Shown: in pieces, positions 23,071 to 33,540 of the stretch
Layout of the letters: each line of letters starts with the position of its first letter
Numbering within the stretch: the first letter of the stretch is position 1
NCBI GenBank assembly: GCA_001683735.1
Contig: LUGG01000031.1
Location: forward strand, 496,001-560,000
Length of the DNA: 64,000 bases
Source of the DNA: Grifola frondosa
Taxonomy: Eukaryota > Basidiomycota > Agaricomycetes > Polyporales > Grifolaceae
Direction: 5' to 3'
Notes under the pieces: model-generated
The model's database searches: none
The model's input: only the letters and a program-made list of their open reading frames with translations
What the model was told of the DNA's origin: nothing
Translations under genes and position numbers: made by a program

Positions 23071-24609
23071 GTAGTTGAAAGTAAGCTTGCTAAGCTTTTC
23101 TCAACCCTGCTGCATCCAGTGAGGGGCTTTCACTGAGAGTTCATGCTGGAGCAGAAATAATGAGTTGCAGTGATACTACTCTCTTGCCAACTCTGACCTT
23201 TAAAATACCTAATATGTATCCTACAAATTGTCAAGTCAGTAGCAATGAGATATAGTGTGAATGGGCTCCCAATTTCTTGCATAAGTCCCTTGCACTAATC
23301 TGAATGGTTAATTGTACTCACAAGTTGCAAGTGAATCATGTGTTTTGGAGGGTTGGAAAATGCAAAACAATATAAAAGAAATGCTTAACAATGTAGTTTC
23401 TCCATGTGCTCCATGCATATCATAACTAATGAGGTCTTCTTGATTACAGAGTTTGCAGTTATAGTTTGTATAACAGTCTACACATAGAGTTGCAAGTATT
23501 GCAGTCACAGTTTTGCAGTATAAGTCGAGTTAAGTGTGGAGTATATGCAATTGCAAGTGAAGCTGACAATTTTGAATACTGTACTTGTGGGAAAAACTTG
23601 TATCTGGTTCATATCATACTATACATGAATTTTTATAAATTATTTTATGCATCTGAAACAGGAAAAGACCTCAGTATGAATCAAAAGCTGATTGCACGTG
23701 TCTTACAATGAACATATCCTGTGAAATATACTAACTAGTAAGGAAAAGGTCAGTGGCAATATTAATGAAGGTCTGGGGTGAAATGTAACACAAGTAAGCT
23801 ATGAGAAATTGGGGTGAAGGAGAATACAGAATATATAATGGCTGAACTACTACACCTGCTGCATATAGCCATGTACAACACCAGCATGCAAAATATGCAA
23901 AGGCACATGGGAGTAGACATGTGGCCTTCTCAGGGCATCAATTTGAAAGGGAGATGTGTCACATCAGGGATATGGTCCAAGATGTGCTGCAAACAATAGT
24001 TGCAACATCATATTGATGTGTGGAGTCATGTGACATGAGTCACTGGGTTTTAGAATTAATCTGAGACTGGGTAAGAGCTAAAAAGACTAGGATCAGGTTC
24101 AACATGTGTGATTTGCAAGGCAAATGCATGTTGGACACTGAACAATTGGGTAGCAAGTATTTGGATGCATTACATGTTGTTATATGGTGAATTTGAATAG
24201 AGATATGACATGTCACATGAATATTGAGTGTGCAAAGCATCAAAGCTAGCAGTAGATGTAATTCAGCTGGCTGTGCATCACAATAAGATATAAGATTATT
24301 GCTTAAATGACCTGCAATGATGTAATTGCAGGTGCAATCCTACTGGATTTAAGCATAGCTTCTGGGAAATTGTCAGATGTTCAAAATGTGAAAATAATTT
24401 GATTTGCATAGCTGAGGCCATTATATCAGTGGTCACATGCAGGAGACACTACAGCCCACTGTAAAGTGAAACAATTAGCATGACAATGCACAAGAGGCAT
24501 TGTAGCCTACAAAGAGGATAAGGAGCATGCAGACCACATGATGCAGAGAGGACTATGTTGACAGGGCTCAGGTCCTTGATTAGCTTTGAGTAAGTTAGAA
24601 CCCTTAAAC
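23071..24609. repeat. Repeat paralogous to 47130-48170, CpG-depleted copy
   Basis: From TGTCAAGTCAGTAGCAATGA at about 23228 to about 24410 this stretch aligns with 47139-48170. In this copy nearly every CG of the partner is TG or CA. A 165-bp insertion (about 23333-23497) is bordered by two copies of AGTTGCAAGT. A minus-strand frame at 24040-24243 matches one at 47797-48003 but belongs to no family I know. From about 24410 to 24560 the inverted sequence resembles 41880-42000, the flank of a tyrosine-recombinase relic. Confidence 0.65.
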
Positions 24610-24788
24610 TTCAGTAATTAATGGCTTAAATAATAAGTTTGATACTTTGCAAAGGTAGGTATATTGTCAACAGGATAGGAGAAGGTTATATCTAATATTT
24701 TAAAATAAATAAGACTTAAATAATAATGAAATTAATCATTTTTCTCATCAATCGTACCTGCCATGCAGAGCAATGGCCCTCTAAAACC
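24610..24788 (-). repeat. Helitron 3'-flank fragment
   Basis: Inverted relative to 2966-3150, with which it shares CCTCTAAAACCAAG, AGCAATGGCC, CATCAATCGTACCTG and CTTTGCAAAGGT. It is directly adjacent to the second copy of the 500-bp direct repeat, so the junction at about 24788 marks one end of an inserted element. It is either a truncated Helitron copy or a non-autonomous derivative. Confidence 0.6.
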
Positions 24789-25830
24789 AAGTATTTCATG
24801 TAGTAGTACAATTGTATAATCTACAGGGGAAGCTGATAAGAATTTCACAATATGGGATCAGCTATGATAAGCATTATGTATGGCTCATAATGATGCCCCA
24901 ATACAAAGAAATACACCACAAAAGTCCGCTTGAAATTAGGGGCAAATCCCATTCAGGAAGGATGGAGGAAATGCTTCAGCCACCCCTGAATACTGCTTTG
25001 TGTGCTCTGAGGTGAGTACCAGACAGAATCTTTCCGCAAAACATTGCCTTATTACAATAAAATACATCTCTCAGAGGGTGCACTTCGCTCCAGATTCTGT
25101 CCAATATTCATTTCCCAAATTAGGAGGGATCTTTGTCAGCAAAGTAGGAGGAGACAAAATTTTATCATTGTTTGTGGCTATCTACTGCACACAAAATTGA
25201 ACTACACATATGTAGGACTAAGGAGAATGTTAAATGAAGAGAATCCATGAAGTATTGAGGGAGGAGGATGGGGAGGAATTCTGATGTGGCTGAGCCTGCA
25301 CCCACCAGAAATGGATGTTTTCCATCACATATTCTGCCAAAATTAATTTACAACATCAAATGGGACATTGAGGCGACCAAGGAAATAAAGGAATCAAGAG
25401 ATTTGGTAACAATTTGAGGGAGGAATTCAGGAAAACATTCTGGTGAAATTGTCCAGAATGGTATGTTTTTATTATACTATTACACAAAGTTATTAATGTA
25501 TTCTAAATCTCCTAAATGATCGCTTTCAGACGAGCCCAAGATCATAAAATTCCATGAAGAATTGAGAAAGCAATATGGAAAAAAACATATGGTGGCTGAA
25601 ACAAAAACATACCAAATGCGGAATGTTTCCACAACATATGACAAATGTCATAGTACATTCAGAAAGCCTGACATACTCCACATTTGGAAATACCAATATC
25701 ATACAAACATATCTAAATATGCTTTCATGTATTTTCTTATGGCCAGTAAGCTTACTGGCCACTGAGTACTACCTGCTACAGTAGGGCATTGTAATGTGAC
25801 CTGCAGTAACTAGTGGTAACATTACAATGT
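24789..25830 (+). repeat. Second copy of the direct repeat plus AACATACC-family sequence
   Basis: The first part (24789-25310) duplicates 22582-23070. It then continues as a reverse-oriented copy of the AACATACC family (25310-25650), with GAAACATTCTGG-like, GATCGCTTTCAGACGAGCC and ATATGGTGGCTGAAAC words. A small palindrome-rich end (TAAGCTTACTGGCCA, TACAATGTTAC) at 25735-25830 resembles 37310-37430 and 49650-49720. The uninterrupted hAT-MITE target (GTGCACTTCGCTCC) is at about 25078-25091. Confidence 0.7.
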
Positions 25831-26159
25831 TACTACAGGGAAGCTTGCTGAAAGATGTATTTTATCCTAATAAGGCAGTGTTTACTATGGAACATTTGAT
25901 CTGGTATCCACTTCACAACACATAGAACAGTATTCAGGTGTGGCTGAAACATTTCCTGCATCCTTTCTAAATGGAATTTGCCCCTAATTTCAAGCAGAAT
26001 TTTGTGGCATATTTTTAGTATTTGAGTATTTTTATGAGTCACACATCATGCTTATCAAAGATGACCCCATGTGATAAAATCCTTATCAGCTGCCTCTGTA
26101 GATTATACAATTGCTCTACTACATGAAATGTAATTAAAGATCAGATTGCAGGACGTGAT
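25831..26159. repeat. Further fragment of the same repeat family
   Basis: Inverted and diverged relative to 22590-22800 and 21590-21680. It shares TATTTTATCCTAATAAGGC, ATTCAGGTGTGGCTGAA and TACATGAAATGTA words. No coding potential. Confidence 0.5.
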
Positions 26160-27364
26160 GAAGGTATATTATGGCTTCAACAAAGCCCATAATCATAAAA
26201 TATGATGAGAAACTGGTTGTTGTGTGTCTCCTCTAATCTCAGGCATGTGGTAGCCCACAAAGGGGATGAGAAGCATATGGAGCACATGGTGAAGAGAGAA
26301 CTATGCATGCACATGGTCGGATGCTGGGTTTTGACTGTCCATGTGAAGTTCTGTAATTTAACACTTGAGCGCCTGTACTCCAGTGTATGAGCACCTGGAC
26401 ACCTGCTGCCAATTAGTCCATTATCATCCTCAATCTTCTCAACTGTTTTCCAGCATATCTCCTCATGTAAACCACCTGTACTAGTTTTCAATTGAATTCC
26501 AGCGTTCATTTCATGAGTATCCTGTGTCTGAAACTACTGCAAATCAATGTTAGTTTCAACAAGCCTCGAGTGTCCTCCCAGTTGCCAATTCAAAGCATGT
26601 AAGCAGACTATGTGCACTATTGTATTAAATCTACTAACAAACTCTTGCATAGATGGGAGACTGAAATTATCACCGATGATGAGGCGAGGTATCCCGATAA
26701 TGGATTCCTCAACAACACTTTTCGCAGTGGCGAGGAGGGTGAGGAGGGCAAACCCGAAGATAATTCTGACAGCTCTTAATGTTATTGAGACTGTTATATA
26801 AGCACAATTTGATCATTTTGAGCGAAAATGTCGTGTTTTATAATATGAGAAGGTGGCAGCTAGCCAGCACTACATGTCATTAAATTCCAATGATAACCTA
26901 CATTCCAACCATTGGAAAACAGCTGTTGGTATGTAGGTAGACTATTGACTTCTTGGCAGGTGGTTGCCTACATCCCAGATCACTGCTTTTCAGATTGCAC
27001 GTGGACACTGGATTTTAGCATCCGACCATGCGAGCATATATGTCGGTGGGGCTCGGGTCCTCAATTAGCCTTGAAAAGTCAGGACCTTTAACAAACCAGG
27101 TATGACCAGACTTATGAATGTATGCTTGCCAAGAATCTGAGGTTCAGCAGCCAAGCACTTGAATGTTGCGGGCAGCACTCTGGCTTCAGCAAGGGAGGTA
27201 GCCCATCAGCACAGAGAGAGTGACTAGCAATGTTGGCAGAGGGGGAGATAAGGATGTGCAAGATGGTGAAACCAAGGGACTTGGCTGCTGGAGTGGAGCA
27301 AAAAGAGATGGTCCCTAGTGGCAAGATATTGCTGAAAAATGTGCTAAGGACTTGGTCATTCACT
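26160..27364 (-). pseudogene. Tyrosine-recombinase relic with flank
   Basis: On the minus strand at about 27110-27260 three frames together read ASHSLCADG, then TSLAEA, then AARNIQVLGC and SDSWQAYIHK. This is the C-terminal part of the tyrosine recombinases found in Agaricomycete YR elements, including the GHSxRxGG-type box (here SHSLCADG), but the catalytic Arg and final Tyr context are degraded. The element tail continues FVKGPDFSRLIEDPSP and ends near 27005. Between 26180 and 26900 the text resembles the flank of the other YR relics (CCACAAAGGGGATGAGAAGCAT). The reading frame is heavily broken and the function is lost. Confidence 0.55.
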
Positions 27365-29549
27365 GCAGCATGAACCATTGAATGACATGGTTGCCCTTGA
27401 AAAGGGGTCAGTCAGTCATCTGCTCTGTGGGCAGGAATTCCGGAGCAATGGTCCCGGCCTCAACAACGTCACGGCAACCAAAAGTAGCGCAAATCCAAGT
27501 GCTTCATGCGTCCGTGATGCTCCGGATTCTTCGACACTGTCAAGGCAGACTGGTTGTCGATGCAGAGAGGTGATGCAGTGTTGACAGGAGCTCCGAATTC
27601 GGAGAGAATATTGTGCATCCAGATTATGTCTTTGCCAGCCTCAACTGCAGTGATGTACTCAGCTTCTGTAGTCGACAAAGTGACAATTGGTTGCAGCTTG
27701 CTGCTCCAGTTAATTGCACCGGTACTGACACAGACAAGATAGCCACCAATTGAGCATCCGTTGTCCTTGTTGCCTCCGTGGTCCGCATCACAGTAAGCAA
27801 TGAAGGGGTGAGGAGATGAAGGATTAGGGCAATAAGTGAGCTTCAAGTCGACAGTGCCTTTGAGGTAACACAGAAGGGGATTGGAATTGAAGCAAGCAAG
27901 CATGCCGACAGTGTAAGCAATGTCCGGATGGCCAGATACATCAAAGCACCAACCACATTGACATACAGAACAGTGTGCATGAAGGCAATGTCGTCAGGAG
28001 TCTGGGGTGCTTGGGAAATGGACAGGAATGAGCCGGGTTCCATCAGGGTGGAGACAGGTTTGCAATCAGCCATGCCAGAGCGCTCGAGAATGTCGAGGAT
28101 GTAGAGTCACTGTGAGAGTCCGATGGTGTGCTTCGGACGGTCCCTGGTGATCTCAATGCCGAGCAAGAATGAGGTGGGGCCAAGACCGCGCAGTTGGAAG
28201 AGACGAGACAGCTCCTCGACTGCATCATCCAAGGCCTTGGTGGAGCGCGAAACAGCAGTGATATCATCAACATAGATAGGCATAATGATGCGCACTTCAC
28301 CTCGCTCATAGACATAGACACCCGGGTTGGATCTGATGCATTTGAAACCCATTTTCTCGAGCACAGCATGCAGCTTCTTGTTCCACATCCGAGCACCCTG
28401 CTTGAGACCATAAAGCGACTTCAAGAGTAGAGCAACTGCATGAAGGTCGTGGGGAAAGCCTTCCGGCAACTTCATGTAGATCTCCTCGTCAAGGTCACCA
28501 TTGATGAAAGCATGGGATATGTCGATGGAGCGCATGTGAAGATCCTCGAGGCCAGCCGTAGCAAGAATGAGGTGGATACTGGCCATGCGAATGGTGGGGG
28601 CAAAGATCTCGGTGTATTCGAAGCCTGGACACTGGGAAAAGCCCTTCGCAATGAGACGGGCCTTGTAACGCTTGATAGAACCATCAGCCTTGCGCTTGAG
28701 GTGGAAAACCCACTTGCTGCCAATGGCTCGCTTGCCCGAAGGGAGATCAACGACTTTCCATGTCCCATTGGTGTGATGTGCCCGAATCTCCTCCTCCATA
28801 GCTTCACGCCACTTGTCCGCATCCGGATGCCGCATGGCTTCCGCATAACTCAAAGGATCAGAATCCGAGACAAAGTGAGCTGCATTAGCTGCTTCTGCAA
28901 TATCATCTTCATCCTCGACCTCTTCGATGTATGGTGCATGTGGTGCAGGCTGAGGTGCGGGATCAGGGACCGGATCAGGGACTGGTGTGGGAGCGGGTGA
29001 AGGGAGTTTCCACCACTGGCCAGGAGGTTTTCGATTTCGAGGTGTATGGCATTGGGCAAGAGGGACATCCGGCACAGGCACAACATCCGGAGCAAGATTT
29101 TCGGCTTCAAGAGGCATAGGCGCAGGTGCAGGCTCGGGCATAGGTGGAGGAACAGGAGGTGGACCCGGAACAGGCAAATCGGCAACAACAGGTTCGATTT
29201 GAGGGACAGGTGGAGGTGGCAAGACATGAGCTTCTGCGGGCGCATTTTGAATAACAGCATTCTCCCCCCCGAAATGTGGTGCAGGAGTGTTTTGCACAGG
29301 CGGCGGGGCTGGAGCATTGATGTGAAGGATAGGGACAGAAGAAGGGGAGGGTGGGATGGAATCTGAAGAAGCAGAAGTGGACTTTTTCAAACCGGGGTAA
29401 TAGCGTTCATCAAACTCTGCCCGTTCAGAGATGATTACTTGCCTTGTAGTCGGATTGAAGAACTTCCAGCCTTTGTAACCTTCCGGATAGCCAATGAAGA
29501 TGCATTTCTGCATGTGAGGGCCAAGTGCGGAGCGCTTGTCCTTCTGCAC
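27365..29549 (-). pseudogene. Copia reverse transcriptase and RNase H
   Basis: A long frame, 28107-29549 (480 residues), starts in the integrase tail (KCIFIGYPEGYKGWKFF) and passes a Pro-rich linker. It contains the RVT_2 domain: WKVVDLPSGKRAIGSKWVF, KARLIAKGFSQ, and the catalytic YVDD at 28263-28274. A TGA near 28105 interrupts it. The RNase H part follows: MADCKPVSTLMEPG, FIAYCDADHGG, TEAEYITAVEAGKDIIWM and HHGRMKHLDLRYFWL. A last frame change near 27470 leads to EAGTIAPEFLPTEQMTD and the end at about 27365. The reverse transcriptase and RNase H motifs are complete; only stops and shifts disable it. Confidence 0.88.
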
Positions 29550-30772
29550 ATGGACATATGCAGTACAGCCCCAAACGCGAAGGTGAGAGACATCGGCTTG
29601 TGCTTGTACCAGAGTTCGAAGGGTGTAGCACTAGGGAGGACAGAGGACGACGAACGGTTAAGGACATGCACATAAGACAGTAGTGCTTCGCCCCAGAACT
29701 GCAGAGGTAAAGTGGATTCCGCGAGCATTGCAGTAACACCATCGCTGAGAATGCGATTGGTGCCCGCAACTCCGTTCTGCTGAGGGCGATTGCGTGTCGA
29801 GTGCTGTCGCTCAATACCGTGGGTAGTGCAGAAGTCTTGAACTCATTAGAAATGTACTCCCCACCCTTGTCATCACGAAGCGCTTTGACTTTCTGCCCGG
29901 TTTGCGTCTCGATCCAAGCATAATAGGCTTTGAATGCAGCAAACACTTGATCCTTCGATTCAGCAGGTAAACGAGCGGAAACGGGAATAATCGTCGAGAA
30001 TAGGACCCAATAGCGATACCCGGAGTGGGTGCGCACAGGGACAGGGCCGTGGACATCAGAGTGGACAGAAATCCGCGTTCCGAGCGACGATTCTGCGAAG
30101 GAGGAAATGGGTTGGCATGCATCTTGCCCGAAAGACATGGCTCGCAAATGGGATCCGGCAGTGTGTTCGACTTCAAATCGATACCAGTGACTAGGCCATC
30201 TTGATAAGCTTCTTGACACCGCAAGATGATGGTGGGCAAAGCGTCGATGCCAGAGAGACAAGTCAAGAGGCAATGTCGAGCTGAGTCGAGCAAATTCGTG
30301 AGAGGGAAAGTGTGCGCAAGATAGGCAGTGTTGTGCTCATTGATAGGGGCGCAGAAAAGCGTCCGGTTCGAGTGTGTGAAGTCCATGCTCCTTGCCAATG
30401 GTGACGAAGAAATCACGATGTTTGGTGAGGAATAGGACAGAGAGGAGATTGTTTCTAAGGCAGGGACATGAAGAACACGGCTAAACTCGACAGGCTCGAA
30501 CCTCCCTGCCTCCCATGACCGGCCCAAAGACCACCGAGCCAACTCCAGCTGAGTAGACCACTTGATCATCTGCTAGACGAATGGGAATGCGAAGGGGGGC
30601 TAATTGCGAAGCCAGTGGGATGGGCTCATATGAGAGTGCCCCAGTGTCTGCAATCCATTCGAGTCAGCATCGAGCTGCAGAGTAGAGAGGATCAGATGGG
30701 TCAAGAGAACGAAGACTTGCACTGCCAGCAAACTCCTTGACTTCTGAGGGAGTGTCCGTCGACTCCTGGGCC
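29425..30772 (-). pseudogene. Copia protease and integrase region
   Basis: Near 30600-30700 the minus strand reads a degraded protease core (DADSN...SHMSPSHWLRN), in which the catalytic Asp is still visible. The GAG-pre-integrase part reads LDLSLWHRRFAHHH (about 30230-30265) and CEPCLSGKMHANPF (about 30120). The integrase core then has HSDVHGPVPV (first Asp, about 30055) and VKALRDDKGGEYISNEFK (second Asp, about 29850). The segment with the third acidic residue is in another frame around 29770, followed by LPLQFWGEALLSYVHVLNR (29435-29728). At least three frame changes are needed, so it is inactive as written. Confidence 0.8.
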
Positions 30773-31553
30773 TTATTGGCGCTTCGGAGCGCTGTTTGCT
30801 GCGAGGTTCAGTTGCTTGGCCTTTTGCTCGAGCGATTTGAAGCACTGGGCCTGAGTGTGACCTTCCCTGTCACAGAATTCGCACTTGGAGCATGGGCCGG
30901 TGGATGCTGAAGCAAGGAGGGCAGTGGAAGACGAAGGTAAGGGCTCAGAACGACAAGTTCTGTTGAGCTCCTCAGTCTGGAAGGCCTGCAAGATGGTGGA
31001 CTTGTCGAGCTTGTCCTGAAGCATGAGGGCAGAGATAAAATTCGAGTACTCAGCAGGAAGGGCTCGAATCATGGCCATAGACTCGATCGAGCTCATCATC
31101 CAGCATGGTGAGAGTGAAGGCAGGGGGATGAAGATTCTGGATGGAGCACATGGATTCCTCATCCTCGAGCTTCTGAATGGAGAAGAGGGAGTCATAGGCA
31201 TTAAAATGCGCCCCAGGATGATAAAGAACATGGGCAGCCTTGAGAGCAGCCCACATTGCAACAGGATCATCATCCTTTCCACCAAAATGTGTCCTCTGCT
31301 CAGGAGCAGCTGCCTTAGACTGCATCTTGAGCCACTCCCTTCGCTCTATGTCCTCATCTGGTGGAAGCATCTCAGCACCACTCACAAGCCCCCACTCCAC
31401 TAGTTGTAGGTGCCATTGGTGAGAGGTTTGATGGCAGAATGGATCAGAGAAGATCTGAGTGAAGCAGAGGGTGATAGAAGGTTTAGACAGGATGTAGACA
31501 CGATTTGGAGATGATGAAGGCAGATAAAGTGCTGGGGATTGACCAGAGTGCAA
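30773..31553 (-). pseudogene. Copia gag
   Basis: This is the capsid-forming polyprotein of the element. The N-terminal part reads NRVYILSKPSI, then WGLVSGAE and THFGGKDDDPVAMWAALKAAH, as in copia gag. After a frame change near 31080 it continues MIRALPAEYSNFISAL and KLDKSTILQAFQTEE. A zinc knuckle of the form C-x2-C-x4-H-x4-C (CEFCDREGHTQAQC) lies at about 30840-30885. The start is uncertain because the first 30 residues have no clear counterpart. One or two frame changes prevent a full product. Confidence 0.82.
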
Positions 31554-31572
31554 ATGGAGTGGTCAGAGCACA

Positions 31573-31584
31573 GGGCTCATAACC
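31573..31584 (-). other. Copia primer-binding site
   Basis: Directly after the LTR the minus strand reads GGTTATGAGCCC. This is the complement of the initiator tRNA-Met anticodon stem-loop (GGGCTCATAACC), not of a tRNA 3' end. Drosophila copia is known to prime with such an internal half-tRNA fragment, so the same mode is inferred here. Confidence 0.75.
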
Positions 31585-31871
31585 TATCAGAGCCAAAAGC
31601 GAATGCTGGGGTGCCAGGAGCACACTCAATAGAACAAGACACTGGAGTCCGTGTTGAGCTGCTAAGAAGAACAGCAGAGGATGGACTCCACTATGGAGCA
31701 AAATGTAAACATGAGTAGATGGGAAAGTGGCATGGCTGAAGGATGAAGACAGTGCATAACAAAGATATGGCTCTGTAAATGTAAGGCAATCTAAGTAGGA
31801 AAGGGTGCAATAAGTGACCATAATGAATAGTGAAATATGAATGAGAGAGAGACGAAATCACACAACTAACA
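31585..31871 (-). repeat. Copia 5' LTR
   Basis: This 287-bp LTR reads on the minus strand from TGTTAGTTGTGTGATTTCG to GGCTCTGATA. It carries a single GGAGTCCGTGTTGAGCTG block, whereas the solo LTRs at 22, 35 and 36 kb carry one or two additional 55-bp units. The region from about 31800 to 31700 should hold promoter and RNA start signals, but no clear TATA box was identified. Confidence 0.9.
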
Positions 31872-31876
31872 CTTTC

Positions 31877-33540
31877 TTCTAAGAGTGCAAAAGCTATCGA
31901 GAAGCTTGGACAGTCCTTGGTCACAGCATATACATAGACAACTTCAATGTGAAGTTAAACACACTGGTGCCAACAGCAGAAAAGTTGACTGAAAATCTCT
32001 ACATCTTACCCCTTCTTCATCTTGATCACGGTGTTACTGCTGATGACTTGAAATGTTCCCAAGAACTATGGAAGCAGAGTCCAATAAATCCTATTGAGAA
32101 CCCTTCAGTATATCATCATCTTATCACTTTTCATCCGGAAATGTCACATTCAATTTAATGCATGGAAATTGCTCCATGATCTTTGTACCCATGGGCTGGA
32201 ATATTTTCATTGATATCTCCCTATGTTGATAGTGGCCTGAGATCATCGAGCAGATACCATCAAGACATTGGAGTACTTGCCTACACGGACTATGGGCATC
32301 AATTAGTCAAAGGTTTTCAGTAACATTGAGGCCATAGCAAATCTCCTCCACCAGGGCAAGGTTGGAGATTCAGCCAAAGTTATTGCAGAGATTGCAGAGG
32401 GTGAGCAGCAGGTTCTGGATGTTCTCGATATTTTGAACTGCATCATGATTATTCAGGGAGATCTAGAAACATCTGAACATGATCAGTCAATTCTGAAACA
32501 TCGGGCAATTGAAAGTACCCTATGGTGATGGTACCAATTTGTTGTATTTGTCATGAGACCCTTTCACATCAAAATGGCTTGTGCAGATGCAATTTGGCAA
32601 ATTTTCTTGGAACCAAAAGCTGCTCCATGAGAATCTAGGCTATCTCATTGGCAAGTTACAACCAAAGAAAACTGACAAGATCAGGTTCAACCCACAGTTT
32701 TGCCAGTTACATGAAGTGATCATGCATGCCAGCTTGGTGCTTTGCTTGGATAGCTGGCGAGTCAAGATGCAAAAGTGACATCATAATATCATGACACTTG
32801 AGGATCTTGCAAACAGATGGCTGATGCTAGAAGCACTCGAAAAGATCACTAATCACATCTCTCAGGACTATATTGCAGAGGAAGGTCTGGGCATGTTCTG
32901 ATTATGAAATATACCTGTATCAGCAAGGGATCAGCAATGTGAAAACACAGTTTTATTACAACAGTACCTTCTGCTATATGGGAGAATGTCCTACGTGATG
33001 AATGCTGAGGATATTAGAATGGTTGAGGCAGAATTTCCAGCATGGATTACACTATTGAAAGTGACCAGAAAACACAAGTATGCTACACAGATGACATAGT
33101 TCTTGTATATCCTGAAAACCTATGGTTAGTAAGAATCAGATGTTCTCAAAGAAAGTATGACAGTTACAAGTCCTTACAGCATTGCAATACATTACACCAT
33201 GCTCATAAATCCAACAGGAAGATGATGATCAAGCTCATCAATCTGTAACAAAGGTAAGAGGGTGATGTCAAAGGTATCTTCTAACACATGATGACTAGGA
33301 CATGTACAGCAGAGAAGGCCATACACTAAGAATAGGATAATCACCAAGTCACCTTTGATTTTACTTTTCTGCAGCGCACATGCCAATATCGAGAGAAACT
33401 TTCATCTATCAGGCTTGACCTGTGGGGGTCTGGCCCAAATGAATTCAAAGCTGGCTGCAAAACAGGATACATCATCAAAGATATATTGCAGATTGGTGAA
33501 GCAATGGTTGAGGAGAAGCAAAGGGGAATGCATTCAAGGA
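31877..33540 (+). pseudogene. DUF6589-like transposon protein relic
   Basis: Across three frames the plus strand reads TAEKLTENLYILPLLHLDHG followed by VTADDLKCSQELW (31949-32158), then WKLLHDLCTHGLEYFH, SNIEAIANLLHQGKVGDS (about 32320), QFVVFVMRPFHIKMACADAIW (about 32540-32600, split), MHEVIMHA-like and AEEGLGM-like words. These follow, in order, a large protein common in Agaricomycete genomes and catalogued, as I recall, under DUF6589; it behaves as part of a mobile element. Dozens of stops and shifts make it dead. Its 5' end abuts the Copia 5' LTR, so Copia inserted beside or into it. Confidence 0.65.

Larger units (their letters stand above)
27365..31871 (-). mobile_element. Copia LTR retrotransposon, 3' LTR missing
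   Basis: Reading right to left: 5' LTR (31871-31585), primer-binding site, gag with zinc knuckle, protease, GAG-pre-integrase, integrase, reverse transcriptase, RNase H. The order protease-integrase-RT-RNase H defines Ty1/copia. Coding similarity ends about 27365, where the DNA runs straight into the tyrosine-recombinase relic. No LTR was found there, so the element is 3'-truncated. CG dinucleotides are frequent and long open frames survive, so this is one of the youngest elements in the window. Several frameshifts and stops remain. The base after the 5' LTR junction (CTTTC at 31872-31876) has no matching duplication at the left end, as expected after truncation. Confidence 0.92.

Noticed and set aside
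28187..29400. Open plus-strand frames opposite the Copia polyprotein (for example 28440-29000)
   Set aside because: They are shadows of the reverse transcriptase and Pro-rich linker on the minus strand.
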